DNA of 64,000 nucleotides from Streptomyces griseochromogenes. Lineage in GTDB: Bacteria > Actinomycetota > Actinomycetes > Streptomycetales > Streptomycetaceae. A program made the position numbers and the translations under genes. Below are positions 18,806-26,825 of the stretch, in pieces (position 1 is the stretch's first letter; each line of letters starts with the position of its first letter). The notes beneath the pieces were generated by a model. That model did not search any database and was not told where the DNA came from. It saw nothing but the letters and a program-made list of their open reading frames with translations. The DNA lies in assembly GCF_001542625.1 (NCBI RefSeq), contig NZ_CP016279.1:5890001-5954000 (forward strand). The letters run 5' to 3'.

Positions 18806-19330
18806 ATGGTGACTAATCAGCCCTGGGCCATGCTTCATGGTGACCTGCTCGCGGCGAAGACGCTGGCGTACGACCCGAGCGGCTTCACCTGCTCGCCGCC
18901 GGTACCCGAACCGGAGAGCGCCGAGTACGCGGCATGCGCGTTCACACTCGATGGCCGCTCAGTGCGCTTCCGCGTGGCCAAGACCACCCCGACGAAGGTG
19001 GGTCAGTTCGTCACCGTGTGGCAGCGGTCCGAGGAGGGACCGATCCGGCCCTTCGACGTCGAGGACGACGTGGACCTCTTCGTCATCAGCAGCCGCGACG
19101 ACGACGGCTTCGGGCAGTTTGTCTTCCCGCGCGAGGTGTTGTGCGAGCGCGGCATCGTCTCCCGCGACGGCTCCGGAGGAAAGCGCGGATTCCGCGTCTA
19201 TCCGCCGTGGGTGACCACGACCAACCGGCAGGCCCGCGGCACGCAGGCGTGGCAGGTGAACCACTTCCTCAGCCTCGGCCAGGACGGTCCCGCCGACCTG
19301 GCACGCACCCGCGCCCTCTACCACCCGTAG
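18806..19330 (+). CDS. MepB family protein
   Basis: A 174-residue protein of the MepB family, named after the third gene of the staphylococcal mepRAB efflux operon; the biochemical function is unknown. Family features include RFRVAKTTPTKVGQFVTVWQ, PFDVEDDVDLFVISSRDDDG, FGQFVFPREVLCERGIVS and GFRVYPPWV near the C-terminus. The start at 18806 (MVTNQPWAMLHGDLL) matches the family N-terminus better than the upstream extension to 18695. No MATE efflux pump or MarR gene accompanies it here, unlike the staphylococcal operon. Confidence 0.85.
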   Translation: MVTNQPWAMLHGDLLAAKTLAYDPSGFTCSPPVPEPESAEYAACAFTLDGRSVRFRVAKTTPTKVGQFVTVWQRSEEGPIRPFDVEDDVDLFVISSRDDDGFGQFVFPREVLCERGIVSRDGSGGKRGFRVYPPWVTTTNRQARGTQAWQVNHFLSLGQDGPADLARTRALYHP

Positions 19331-19441
19331 GTGGTCACCACGGTCACTCTCGCCACAAGGCCACCACCTGCCCCAGCGGGCTCGCCCAACACCGCCCGAG
19401 CTTTCCAGGCGAGCTTGTCGTCACCGGGAGAGTGACGTCCG

Positions 19442-19594
19442 ATGGGTGCTCAGTACCACTGCGCCGACAGCGAGGACGACGACCACATCGACGATCCCTC
19501 CGAGGTTGCCCTGTTCATGCCGATCGACGACCTCAACGACACGGACGACACGTTCCTCGTCACCCACCACGTCAGGCAGCGGTCACAGGCGTGA
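19442..19594 (+). CDS. Possible small acidic protein (50 aa)
   Basis: ATG at 19442 has GGGAGAG about 9 bases upstream. The product MGAQYHCADSEDDDHIDDPS continues EVALFMPIDDLNDTDDTFLV and ends in a basic tail. It is strongly acidic. Its stop overlaps the 3' end of the converging aldo/keto reductase gene by 23 bp. It may be a remnant. The family is not recognised. Confidence 0.3.
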   Translation: MGAQYHCADSEDDDHIDDPSEVALFMPIDDLNDTDDTFLVTHHVRQRSQA

Positions 19595-20630
19595 GGTCAC
19601 CGACCGGCGGGTTGAGGCGGGCGAACCCTTCCTGGCGCTGGTAAGGAAAGTACGGGTAGGGCGCTGTCCTGCCGCTCGCCGCGTCGAGTTTCGCCATCTG
19701 GTCGGGCGTGAGTGCCCAGCCGACGGCGCCGAGGTTCTGGCGAAGCTGCTCCTCGTTGCGGGCGCCGATGATGACGGAGGAGACAGTCGGCCGCTGCAGC
19801 AGCCAGTTGATGGCGATTTGCGGAATGGCCTTGCCGGTCTCCTGCGCGATTTCGTCTAGGGCGTCGATCACGCGGTAGAGGTGCTCATCATCTACCGGCG
19901 GGCCGTAGTCGGCGGTGTTGTGCAGTCGACTGCCGGCGGGGAGCGGTTGATCGCGGCGAACCTTGCCGGTGAGCCGTCCCCAGCCGAGCGGGCTCCAGAC
20001 CAACGCTCCGAGGCCCTGGTCAAGTCCGAGGGGCATCAGTTCCCACTCGTAGTCGCGGCCGACGAGGGAGTAGTAGACCTGATGCGCGATGTAGCGCGAG
20101 TGGCCGTATCTGTCGGAGATCGCAAGGGACTTCATCGCCTGCCAGCCGGAGAAGTTGGAGACGCCCAGGTAGCGGACCTTGCCCGCTCGGACGAGATCGT
20201 CGAGCGTGGACAGGGTCTCCTCGATCGGTGTGCCTGCGTCGAAGGCGTGCAGTTGGAACAGGTCGATGTAGTCGGTGCTGAGCCGGCGCAGCGCGTCCTC
20301 GCACGCGGTGATCAGGCGCGACCGAGAGGAGCCCGCATCGCCTGGGCCGTCCCCCATCGGCAGGCTGGTCTTGGTGGACACGATCACCTGGTCCCTGCGG
20401 CCTTTGATGGCGTCGCCCAACACCTGCTCGGACGCGCCGCCGGAGTAGACGTCGGCGGTGTCGAACATCGTGATTCCGGCGTCCAGGCAGATGTCCACGA
20501 GGCGGCGCGCTTCTCGCGCATCAGTGTTGCCCCAGGCGCCGAACAGCGGTCCTTGGCCTCCGAAGGTGCCGGCGCCAAAGCTCAGCGCGGGGACCTTGAG
20601 TCCGGATGCACCCAGCCGCCTGTACTCCAT
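19572..20630 (-). CDS. Aldo/keto reductase
   Basis: A 352-residue NADPH-dependent aldo/keto reductase of the YajO/Tas-like group. It opens MEYRRLGASGLKVPALSFGA. Catalytic residues are visible: Asp in ITMFDTADVYSGGASEQ (with the Tyr), Lys in VIVSTKTSLP and His in LFQLHAFD. The C-terminal cofactor region is VSSVIIGARNEEQLRQNLGA. It is divergent from a TetR regulator across a 108-bp gap with an inverted repeat, so it is probably repressed by that TetR until a carbonyl-type inducer appears. The substrate is not predictable. Confidence 0.95.
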   Translation of the reverse strand: MEYRRLGASGLKVPALSFGAGTFGGQGPLFGAWGNTDAREARRLVDICLDAGITMFDTADVYSGGASEQVLGDAIKGRRDQVIVSTKTSLPMGDGPGDAGSSRSRLITACEDALRRLSTDYIDLFQLHAFDAGTPIEETLSTLDDLVRAGKVRYLGVSNFSGWQAMKSLAISDRYGHSRYIAHQVYYSLVGRDYEWELMPLGLDQGLGALVWSPLGWGRLTGKVRRDQPLPAGSRLHNTADYGPPVDDEHLYRVIDALDEIAQETGKAIPQIAINWLLQRPTVSSVIIGARNEEQLRQNLGAVGWALTPDQMAKLDAASGRTAPYPYFPYQRQEGFARLNPPVGDLTPVTAA

Positions 20631-20663
20631 GGTCGCTCCTCGATCTCCTCAGCCACGGATGAC

Positions 20664-20685
20664 TAACGGTTCCGTGGTTCCGTTA
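20664..20685. promoter_or_regulatory. Imperfect dyad between AKR and TetR genes
   Basis: TAACGG and CCGTTA arms (6 bp, 10-base spacer) sit in the 108-bp divergent gap, in an AT-richer patch (GTTAATATG). This is a candidate TetR operator controlling both directions. Confidence 0.45.
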
Positions 20686-20738
20686 ATATGTGGGTCAAGG
20701 TAGCAGAATCGAGCGACTAAAGAAACTGGAGTCCCGTT

Positions 20739-21365
20739 ATGGATTCGGAGAGCGCGGGGCCGGGGACCGTCCGGCCGGGAGGGCGCACGGCGCGAGTGCG
20801 GGCGGCGGTGCTGCAGGTAGCCGGGGACACACTGGCTGAGCAGGGCTTCGCCCACCTCGACCTCGCCGACATCGCGCGCCGCGCCGAAGTGGGCAAGACG
20901 ACCGTCTACCGTCGCTGGGGAACGGTGACCGGCTTGGTGGCCGACCTGCTGACGGACATGGCCGAGCAGTCGCTGCCGCGTACCGAGACCGGTTCACTGC
21001 TCGGCGACCTCAAAGCCAACGCCCGGCTCGTGCAGCGCACCTTGGCCGACCCGCGGCAGGGAGCGCTGTTCAAGGCCGTGATCGCAGCAGCCACCTGCGA
21101 GGCGAAGACGGCCGAGGCCCTCCATCACTTCTACGACATCCGTGTCAAGGAGTGGGCCCCTTGCGTCCAGCAAGCCATCGACCGGGGCGAGGTGCCCGAC
21201 GGTACCGACACCCACGAAGTGATCCGCGCTGTCTCCGCCCCGCTCTACTATCGCCTGCTGACCAGCGGCGATCGCCTGGACGAAGCCGCCGCGGACCGGG
21301 CCGCCGAAGCCGCCGCGGTTGCCGCGCGGGCGGGGGCGTACAAACGGACCGAAGGGCTTGCGTGA
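20739..21365 (+). CDS. TetR family transcriptional regulator
   Basis: 208 residues. The HTH lies at residues 20-65 (RVRAAVLQVAGDTLAEQGFA, then LADIARRAEVGKTTVYRRWG), the standard TetR N-terminus. The C-terminal ligand domain is of the TetR_C type seen in AKR-associated repressors. It is divergent from the aldo/keto reductase and likely its autoregulated repressor. The stop overlaps by four bases (GTGA) the possible GTG start of the decayed TnsA-like gene. That is probably chance, since mobile-element DNA begins right there. Confidence 0.92.
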   Translation: MDSESAGPGTVRPGGRTARVRAAVLQVAGDTLAEQGFAHLDLADIARRAEVGKTTVYRRWGTVTGLVADLLTDMAEQSLPRTETGSLLGDLKANARLVQRTLADPRQGALFKAVIAAATCEAKTAEALHHFYDIRVKEWAPCVQQAIDRGEVPDGTDTHEVIRAVSAPLYYRLLTSGDRLDEAAADRAAEAAAVAARAGAYKRTEGLA

Positions 21366-22000
21366 CCGAGCCGGCTCCGTCATCGAGCGCGGATCCATGT
21401 CTCTCCATCCTCGATCTTCACCGCTATCCGCCCTGGGAGTGTGCCGGGGTGATCGGCGAGGTGGTCCTGTGCGGATTGAAGCCTCACTTTGCGGGGGATC
21501 TTGCGGGTGTCGCGTATGTAGCCCCGGACGGGTCGGAGTTACGCCGCCCGCTGACGGAAGCATGGGCCGTGCCGTTCGAGCGCGCCCTCCCCGTACGCGC
21601 CTTCGCGTCGTACCGTCGGCAGCGCAACTTGCCGGGCCGGTGGTGGTCGGCGACGACGGGCGGGCACGTCGGGTAGGAGTCCTGGCTGGAGCGCGACCGC
21701 GTCATGCTGGTGGACTTCGACCCGACGGTGGTGGGTATCTCCTCGCAGCCGTTCTGGCTGTTCTGGTCGGCGGCGAACGGCCGGGCCGTCTCACACGCGC
21801 CGGACTACTTCGCCCGTCACGATGACGGGACGGCCGTGGTCATCGGCTGCCGTCCAGCCGAGCGCCGCGGCCCCCAGGACCGCGCGAAGTTCGAGGCGAC
21901 GGAGGCAGCCCGCGCCGAGGTGGGGTAGGAGTTCCGGCTACTGGGTGCCCCGGATCCGGTCGTGGTCCGAGACGTCCGGTGGCTGGCGGGCTACCGGCAC
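21362..22000 (+). pseudogene. TnsA-like transposase endonuclease, two in-frame amber stops
   Basis: One frame reads through as a TnsA-like heteromeric transposase subunit: CGLKPHFAGDLAGVAYVAPD, RQRNLPGRWWSATTGGHVG, stop, ESWLERDRVMLVDFDPTVVG, SQPFWLFW, SHAPDYFARHDDGTAVVI, AARAEVG, stop, EFRLLGAPDPV, VRWLAGYRH. Family members have an aromatic residue at each stop (recalled as Tyr before ESWLERD and Trp before E-F/Y-R). Stops are TAG at 21674 and 21926, both in the context GGG TAG GAG. The C-terminus after LAGYRH is missing and joins the next gene. TnsA cuts the 5' ends of the element. Confidence 0.7.
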
Positions 22001-23395
22001 GGTGACCTTCGACGGCGGCGAACATCAGGTGGTGGCGCTGGCCGGGACGGCGGTGCGACTGCGGTCGGCCGGAGGGGCGGAATCGGTAGTGCTGGCCCCC
22101 TTCTTGATGGCGGCGCCGGACTTCGCTGTTACCGGCGCCGAGCCGTCGCCGGAGATGGAGCCGTTCGGGCCGCTCCAGACGCTGCCGGAGTCGGCGCGGG
22201 CGGCGGCGGTTGAGTGGCTGCGGCATGTGGTGGAGGTGGAGACCGGGCTGCCGCCCGGGGCCGAGCCGGGCACACCTGCGCGGCCGGAGTACGACCCGGC
22301 GACGCGGTCACTGACCGAACGGATGAGGGCGAAGGCGTCCGAGCTGGGGGTGAGCCTGCGGACGGTGGAGGGCAAGCGGTCGCGCTACCTGAAGCAGGGG
22401 CTTCGGGGGCTGGTGGATCAGCGCACGACGCGGCGGTGGGAGGCCACGGGCCGGGCGGATGCCCGGCTGGTGGCTGCGATCCGCGAAGTGCTCGACAGCG
22501 AGACGAACATCTCGACCGGCACGCGGTCGCGGCTGATCCGCCGCCGCGTGATCAAAACGGTGGAGGCCGCGCACGGTGAGGGGGTTGTTCCGTTGCCGAG
22601 CACGCGCACCTTCTACAAGCTCGTCGACGTGCTTTCCACGGGCAAGCACACCTTCGGTTCGGCGGTCACGCGGCGGCAGACGGCGAACCGGCCCGAGGGG
22701 CCGTTCACGCCGACGTTCGCGGACCGGCCCGGGGAACAGGTGCAGATCGACTCCACCCCGCTGGACATGATGGTGGTGCTCGACTCCGGACTCACCACCC
22801 GCGCGGACTTGACCATCGCGGTCAATGTCGCCACCCGCACCATCTGCGCGTCGGTGCTGCGGCCGGTGGGCACGAAGGCGGTGCGGGCTACACCGGGCCG
22901 AACGTCTCCCGTCACGGCGAGAGGGTCGAGGACCAGGCTGTCTGGACGATCCCCGAACTCCAGGACCTTCTTGACGAGTGGCTTCTGGCCGGGTGGCAGG
23001 CCAGGCCGCACGACAGCCTGCGCGACCCGTTCAGGCCGAAGAAGGCGATGTCGCCGAACGACAAGTACGCCTCGGTGGTCGCGGCCTGCGGCCATCTGCC
23101 GCTGGTGCTGCGGGGCGAGGACTACCTGGAGCTGCTGCCGGTGGCCTGGCGGGCCATCAACGACTACGGCATCCTCATCGCTCACCGCACCTACGACGCG
23201 CCCGAACTCGGGCCGTGGCGGCGGCAACACTCCGGCCACGCGGCCAAACGCGGACTCTGGGAGGTGCACAACGACCCCTACGACCTCTCCCGTGTCTTCG
23301 TCCGCACCACCGGCGGCTGGATCACCGCACCCTGGGACGACCTGCCGCTGGTGAGCGCCCCCTTCGCGGACTTCACCTGGGACCACTCCCGGGTC
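21999..23395 (+). pseudogene. TnsB/Mu-like DDE transposase, internal deletion
   Basis: It begins around 21999 with VTFDGGEHQVVALAGTAVRL. HTH regions (ELGVSLRTVEGKRSRYLKQG, GLVDQRTTRRWEATGR) follow, then the start of the rve-type catalytic domain (PGEQVQIDSTPLDMMVVLDS, carrying the first Asp). After RPVGTKAVRA near 22888 the frame changes and resumes beyond the catalytic core (YTGPNVSRHGERVEDQAVW, RPHDSLRDPFRPKKAMSPND), through the Mu-type C-terminal domain ending near DFTWDHSR. The remaining two catalytic acidic residues are gone, so the protein is inactive. Confidence 0.75.
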
Positions 23396-23570
23396 CGCAG
23401 GCGGAGAAGATCCACCTCGAGCTCGGCGAAGGTGGCGAGGATGTTGAAGATCAACTTGCCCATGGGCTCGGTGGGGTCGTAGAGGGTGCCGCCGAGACAG
23501 AGGCGGACGCCGCGGGCGGCGAGGGATTCGCCGGTGTCACGGGCGTCGGGGACGGAGCGGGCGAGGCGGC
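23396..23570 (-). pseudogene. Serine recombinase (resolvase) catalytic-domain fragment
   Basis: On the minus strand the frame reads RLARSVPDARDTGESLAARG, then GGTLYDPTEPMGKLIFNILA and TFAELEVDLLRLRTREW. This is the second half of a resolvase/invertase catalytic domain (the D/E helix region). The N-terminal nucleophile serine and the C-terminal HTH are both missing. It abuts the TnsB-like remnant on one side and the truncated membrane gene on the other, so two independent rearrangements meet here. Confidence 0.75.
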
Positions 23571-24002
23571 CTCGCGCTCTTCGTGCACACGCTGCCGATC
23601 GACGGCAACGACCCCTCGCTCCAACTGGCGGGCATCGGCACCGGTATCATCTGCCGACTGGTAGCCGCGGCACTGCTCCCCGCCCACCGGGACGCCTCCG
23701 GCGAGGTCTACACCAAGGGCGGTATCGGTTACGCGCTGGTGTGGACGGTACTGTCTGCCTCACGTGTGCTCTTCGCCTACGGTTCACAGCACTGGTTCAG
23801 CGAGGGCATCGTCCGGTTCAGCATCGACTACAAGCTCAGCGGACAGGCCGTCTACTCCAACGCCTTCGTCTTCATGGCCCTGGCCATGGTGCTGACGCGG
23901 ACCGCCGTCCTGCTGGACAAGCGCCGCCGGCTGCGCGACGGGCAGACTCCTGCGGCCGGCAACACGGCGGGACACCAGGCGAGTTCCGTCAATACGCACT
24001 GA
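23571..24002 (+). pseudogene. Membrane protein lacking its 5' part
   Basis: Open from the resolvase junction, reading LFVHTLPIDGNDPSLQLAGI and then three or four hydrophobic segments (GIICRLVAAALLP, IGYALVWTVLSASRVLFAYG, SNAFVFMALAMVLTRTAVLL), ending in a polar tail. It resembles the C-terminal half of a DUF1453-like four-to-six-helix protein. No ribosome site or credible start exists, so the 5' half was removed by the mobile-element rearrangement. It lies 59 bp before the PH-domain gene pair and may have been part of that operon. Confidence 0.6.
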
Positions 24003-24061
24003 TATGACGGAGCGTCAGGTCCGGCTTTGGTGCAAGATCGTCTCGGAACTAGGGTGAAGCA

Positions 24062-24562
24062 GTGAAACACATGGATGATGTCAGGCTCAGGCCCCCGCGC
24101 AATCGTGTCGAAGCCCGGGCAGTGGGCTGGTGGACGCTTCAGTCTGCGATGTTCGCCCTGCCCCTGCCGATCGTCTTCGGCGTGCTGTATCTCTTCATCC
24201 CGCCCGCCAGGCTGTTCTTCGGCTGGGCCTTCGTGATCTCGCTCGTACCGGGCCTCGCCTACATGGCCGTCATGCCCGTCTGGCGCTACCGGGTGCACCG
24301 TTGGGAGACCACCGACGAAGCCGTCTACGCGGCGTCCGGCTGGCTCTGGCAGCAGTGGCGGGTCGTGCCGCTGTCTCGCATCCAGACCGTGGACACCCTG
24401 CGCGGGCCTCTCCAGCAGCTCTTCGGTCTCTCCGGCATCACCGTCACCACCGCCTCCTACTCCGGCGCCGTGAAGATCAAGGGAATCGACCACCGGACCG
24501 CGCGGGAAGTGGTCGAACACCTCACCAAGTCGACCCAGGCCACGCCGGGAGACGCGACATGA
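24062..24562 (+). CDS. PH-domain (bPH2, YdbS-like) membrane protein
   Basis: 166 residues. Two hydrophobic segments (MFALPLPIVFGVLYLFIPP and FFGWAFVISLVPGLAYMAV) are followed by a bacterial PH domain: YRVHRWETTDEAVYAASGWL, then QWRVVPLSRIQTVDTLRGPL and FGLSGITVTTASYSGAVKIK. The GTG at 24062 or ATG at 24071 could start it. It overlaps the next gene by ATGA, the same pairing as YdbS/YdbT of Bacillus. Those proteins affect resistance to membrane-active compounds, but the biochemistry is unknown. Confidence 0.88.
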   Translation: MKHMDDVRLRPPRNRVEARAVGWWTLQSAMFALPLPIVFGVLYLFIPPARLFFGWAFVISLVPGLAYMAVMPVWRYRVHRWETTDEAVYAASGWLWQQWRVVPLSRIQTVDTLRGPLQQLFGLSGITVTTASYSGAVKIKGIDHRTAREVVEHLTKSTQATPGDAT

Positions 24563-26106
24563 GCCACGACACCGAACAGCGGGAGGCCACCGGGACCTCC
24601 AACGACGCCGCCGAAGGCCCCGAGTGGAGCAGGCTCAGCCCCAGACTGCTGTTGGTCAACCTGAGCATGCTCGCCGGACCGCTCGCCCTGTTCGCCGTCA
24701 CGGTCGCCTTGACCGGAGCCGACCTCCAGGCCCTCATCTCGCTCGGCTCACTGGTGATCACCTTCCTGGTCATCACCGGGATCAGCACGATGCGGCTGCT
24801 GACCACCCGCTTCCGCGTCACCGGCGACCGCGTCGAACTGCGCTCCGGCCTGCTCTTCCGCAGCCACCGCTCGGTCCCCGTCGACCGGATCCGCAGCGTC
24901 GACCTCGAAGCCAAGCCGATGCACCGCCTCTTCGGCCTCACCTCGCTGCGCATCGGCACCGGCGAACAGAGCTCGTCCTCCAGCCGCAAGCTTTCCCTCG
25001 ACGGCATCACCAGGCATCAGGCGCGCGAACTGCGCAGGCTCCTCATCGACCGCCGTGGCAGCGGCCGCGCCACCGGCCAGGACGAAGACGTCACCATCGC
25101 CGAGATGGACTGGGCCTGGCTGCGGTACGCGCCGCTCACCGTCTGGGGCGTCGGCAGTGTCTTCGTCGGCGTCGGCACCGCCTACCGCATCCTGCACGAG
25201 ATGAAGGTCGACCCGCTCGAACTGGGCATCGTCAAGGACATCGAGGACCGCTTCGGTTCCGTACCCCTGTGGTTCGGCGTCCTCGTCGCCGTCGTGATCA
25301 CCGCCGTCGCGGGTGCCGCGATCTCCACCGCCACCTTTGTGGACGCCTGGACCAACTACCGCTTGGAGCGCGAGCAGGACGGTAGTTTCCGAATCCGCCG
25401 TGGACTGCTCATCTCCCGCTCCGTCACCATCGAGGAGCGTCGGCTGCGCGGCGTCGAGGTCGCCGAGCCGATGCTGCTGCGCTGGGCGGGCGGCGCCAGC
25501 CTGAGCGCCATAGCCAGCGGCCTCAGCAACAGCGACGAGAACCGAAGCCGCTGTTCCCTCACCCCGCCTGTGCCCCGGGACGAGGCCCTGCGGGTCGCCG
25601 CCACCGTCCTCGCCGAGGAACAGTCCCCGACGGAGCTGACCGAACTCGTCCCGCACTCCCGCGCCGCCCTGCGCCGTCGCATCAACCGCGGCCTGTTGGT
25701 CCTCGCGCCTGTCGTCGCGATCCCGCTGGGCCTGGGGCTGTGGCTCACCCCCGTCCTGGTGCACACCGCCTGGATCACGGCACTCGTCGGTATACCGGTC
25801 GTCATCGCCCTCGCCAACGACGCCTACCGTGCCCTCGGCCACGGAATCCGCGACCGCTACCTCGTCGTCCGTGCCGGTACCTTCGCCCGCCGCACCGTCG
25901 CCCTCCAGCGGGACGGCGTCATCGGCTGGAACATCACCCGCTCCTACTTCCAGCGACGCAACGGGCTGCTCACCATCGGCGCCACCACCGCGGGTGTCGG
26001 CTGCTACAAGGTGCGGGACGTATCCCTCGGCGTCGGCCTCGCCTACGCCGAAGAGGCCGTACCCAAGCTGCTCGCCCCGTTCATCGAACGCTCCCCGCGC
26101 GGCTGA
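24559..26106 (+). CDS. Multi-PH-domain (YdbT-like) membrane protein
   Basis: 515 residues with three bPH2 modules separated by pairs of membrane segments. The modules are around LTTRFRVTGDRVELRSGLLF / RSVPVDRIRSVDLEAKPMHR; TNYRLEREQDGSFRIRRGLL / RRLRGVEVAEPMLLRWAGGA; and YLVVRAGTFARRTVALQRDG. Membrane segments are visible at LLVNLSMLAGPLALFAVTVA, PLWFGVLVAVVITAVAGAAI and LVLAPVVAIPLGLGLWLTPV. ATG at 24559 overlaps the upstream stop (ATGA), so translation is coupled. It probably forms a membrane complex with the preceding protein. Confidence 0.9.
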   Translation: MSHDTEQREATGTSNDAAEGPEWSRLSPRLLLVNLSMLAGPLALFAVTVALTGADLQALISLGSLVITFLVITGISTMRLLTTRFRVTGDRVELRSGLLFRSHRSVPVDRIRSVDLEAKPMHRLFGLTSLRIGTGEQSSSSSRKLSLDGITRHQARELRRLLIDRRGSGRATGQDEDVTIAEMDWAWLRYAPLTVWGVGSVFVGVGTAYRILHEMKVDPLELGIVKDIEDRFGSVPLWFGVLVAVVITAVAGAAISTATFVDAWTNYRLEREQDGSFRIRRGLLISRSVTIEERRLRGVEVAEPMLLRWAGGASLSAIASGLSNSDENRSRCSLTPPVPRDEALRVAATVLAEEQSPTELTELVPHSRAALRRRINRGLLVLAPVVAIPLGLGLWLTPVLVHTAWITALVGIPVVIALANDAYRALGHGIRDRYLVVRAGTFARRTVALQRDGVIGWNITRSYFQRRNGLLTIGATTAGVGCYKVRDVSLGVGLAYAEEAVPKLLAPFIERSPRG

Positions 26107-26133
26107 CCCTCAGGCCAACTGGCGATCCCCCGA

Positions 26134-26174
26134 GAGGTGGAGGGGCGGCACCCCGCGTGCCATCCCTCCACCTC
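26134..26174 (+). terminator. Hairpin terminator after the PH-domain operon
   Basis: An 11-bp perfect stem (GAGGTGGAGGG/CCCTCCACCTC) contains a second inner stem (GGCAC/GTGCC). It begins 28 bp after the stop at 26106. There is no T-tract. Confidence 0.7.
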
Positions 26175-26193
26175 GCACCAATCGCCCCGCATA

Positions 26194-26240
26194 CGGTAGG
26201 GGCCGTACCCGGAAACGACTTCCGGATACCGCCCCTACCG
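26194..26240. terminator. Second long hairpin, 21-bp stem with two mismatches
   Basis: CGGTAGGGG pairs with CCCCTACCG, and an inner CCGGAA/TTCCGG closes on a 5-base loop (ACGAC). Only two pairs mismatch within 21. It lies 20 bp beyond the first hairpin. It may be a tandem terminator or a decayed inverted-repeat element. Confidence 0.55.
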
Positions 26241-26825
26241 CTCGTCCTTCGCACGCCCAGCCCGCCAGCTCCTCCAGCCTCGGCACCAGCGACACGGGAG
26301 AGGGAAGGAACGGAACCTCGTCTGCAAACCTGTTGTCGAAGACTGCGGGTCACGATGCCACAATGGCCTCGACAGCGGGGGCCATTTGCGGGTGACCAGA
26401 TCGGCGACCACCTCGTCTCCGACCTGCCGCAGCGCAGCGATCACTTCGGCGGCCAAGACCGTGAGCGCGGGAAGGCTGACGGGCAACGGGCAAAGTCGAC
26501 TCGCTGACCACCGGCATCGGGAGCGGCGCCGGATCGGACCCGTAGCAGGCGAGACCGCTGGCCAACATCACCCGTGGTGCTGCCCCCCTCAGACGCCGAC
26601 TGTGCCCAGGCAGCGTCGAGCAAGGCGCGACTCAGCACCGCTGAGTGTGCCCTCAACAGGCTGAAGAAGTTGCGGGCCGTCGCCACCCCGCTGCGCCAAA
26701 CGCAGCCGCGGCTTCTTGGGCAAAGTCACCGCAGCGGCCTTGGTCATCCCGGCTCCGCGCAGATCGGCCGGACGGCTCCTGGTGGGTCAAGGACCCGGTG
26801 ACCGTCATACCCCTGGCGGTCTGGA

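Larger units (their letters stand above)
21362..23590. mobile_element. Remnant of a TnsA/TnsB-like transposon with a resolvase fragment
   Basis: The region between the intact TetR gene and the truncated membrane gene is made only of broken transposition genes: a TnsA-like endonuclease frame with two stops, a TnsB/Mu-like transposase with an internal deletion, and an inverted serine-recombinase fragment. No terminal repeats or target duplication were found by eye. The target-selection ATPase and TniQ-type genes expected in such elements are absent. Confidence 0.75.
26107..26825. other. 719-bp gap, two hairpins, otherwise unassigned
   Basis: After the two hairpins at 26134-26240 the stretch 26241-26825 has no supported gene. 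Short frames on both strands (for example 26235-26486 and 26441-26686 on the minus strand) are Arg/Ser-rich and lack starts with ribosome sites. This may be decayed DNA. Confidence 0.4.

Noticed and set aside
21674..21928. Programmed amber read-through (for example pyrrolysine) in the TnsA-like gene
   Set aside because: The partner transposase is deleted and inactive, and no decoding tRNA or enzyme is present, so decay is simpler.
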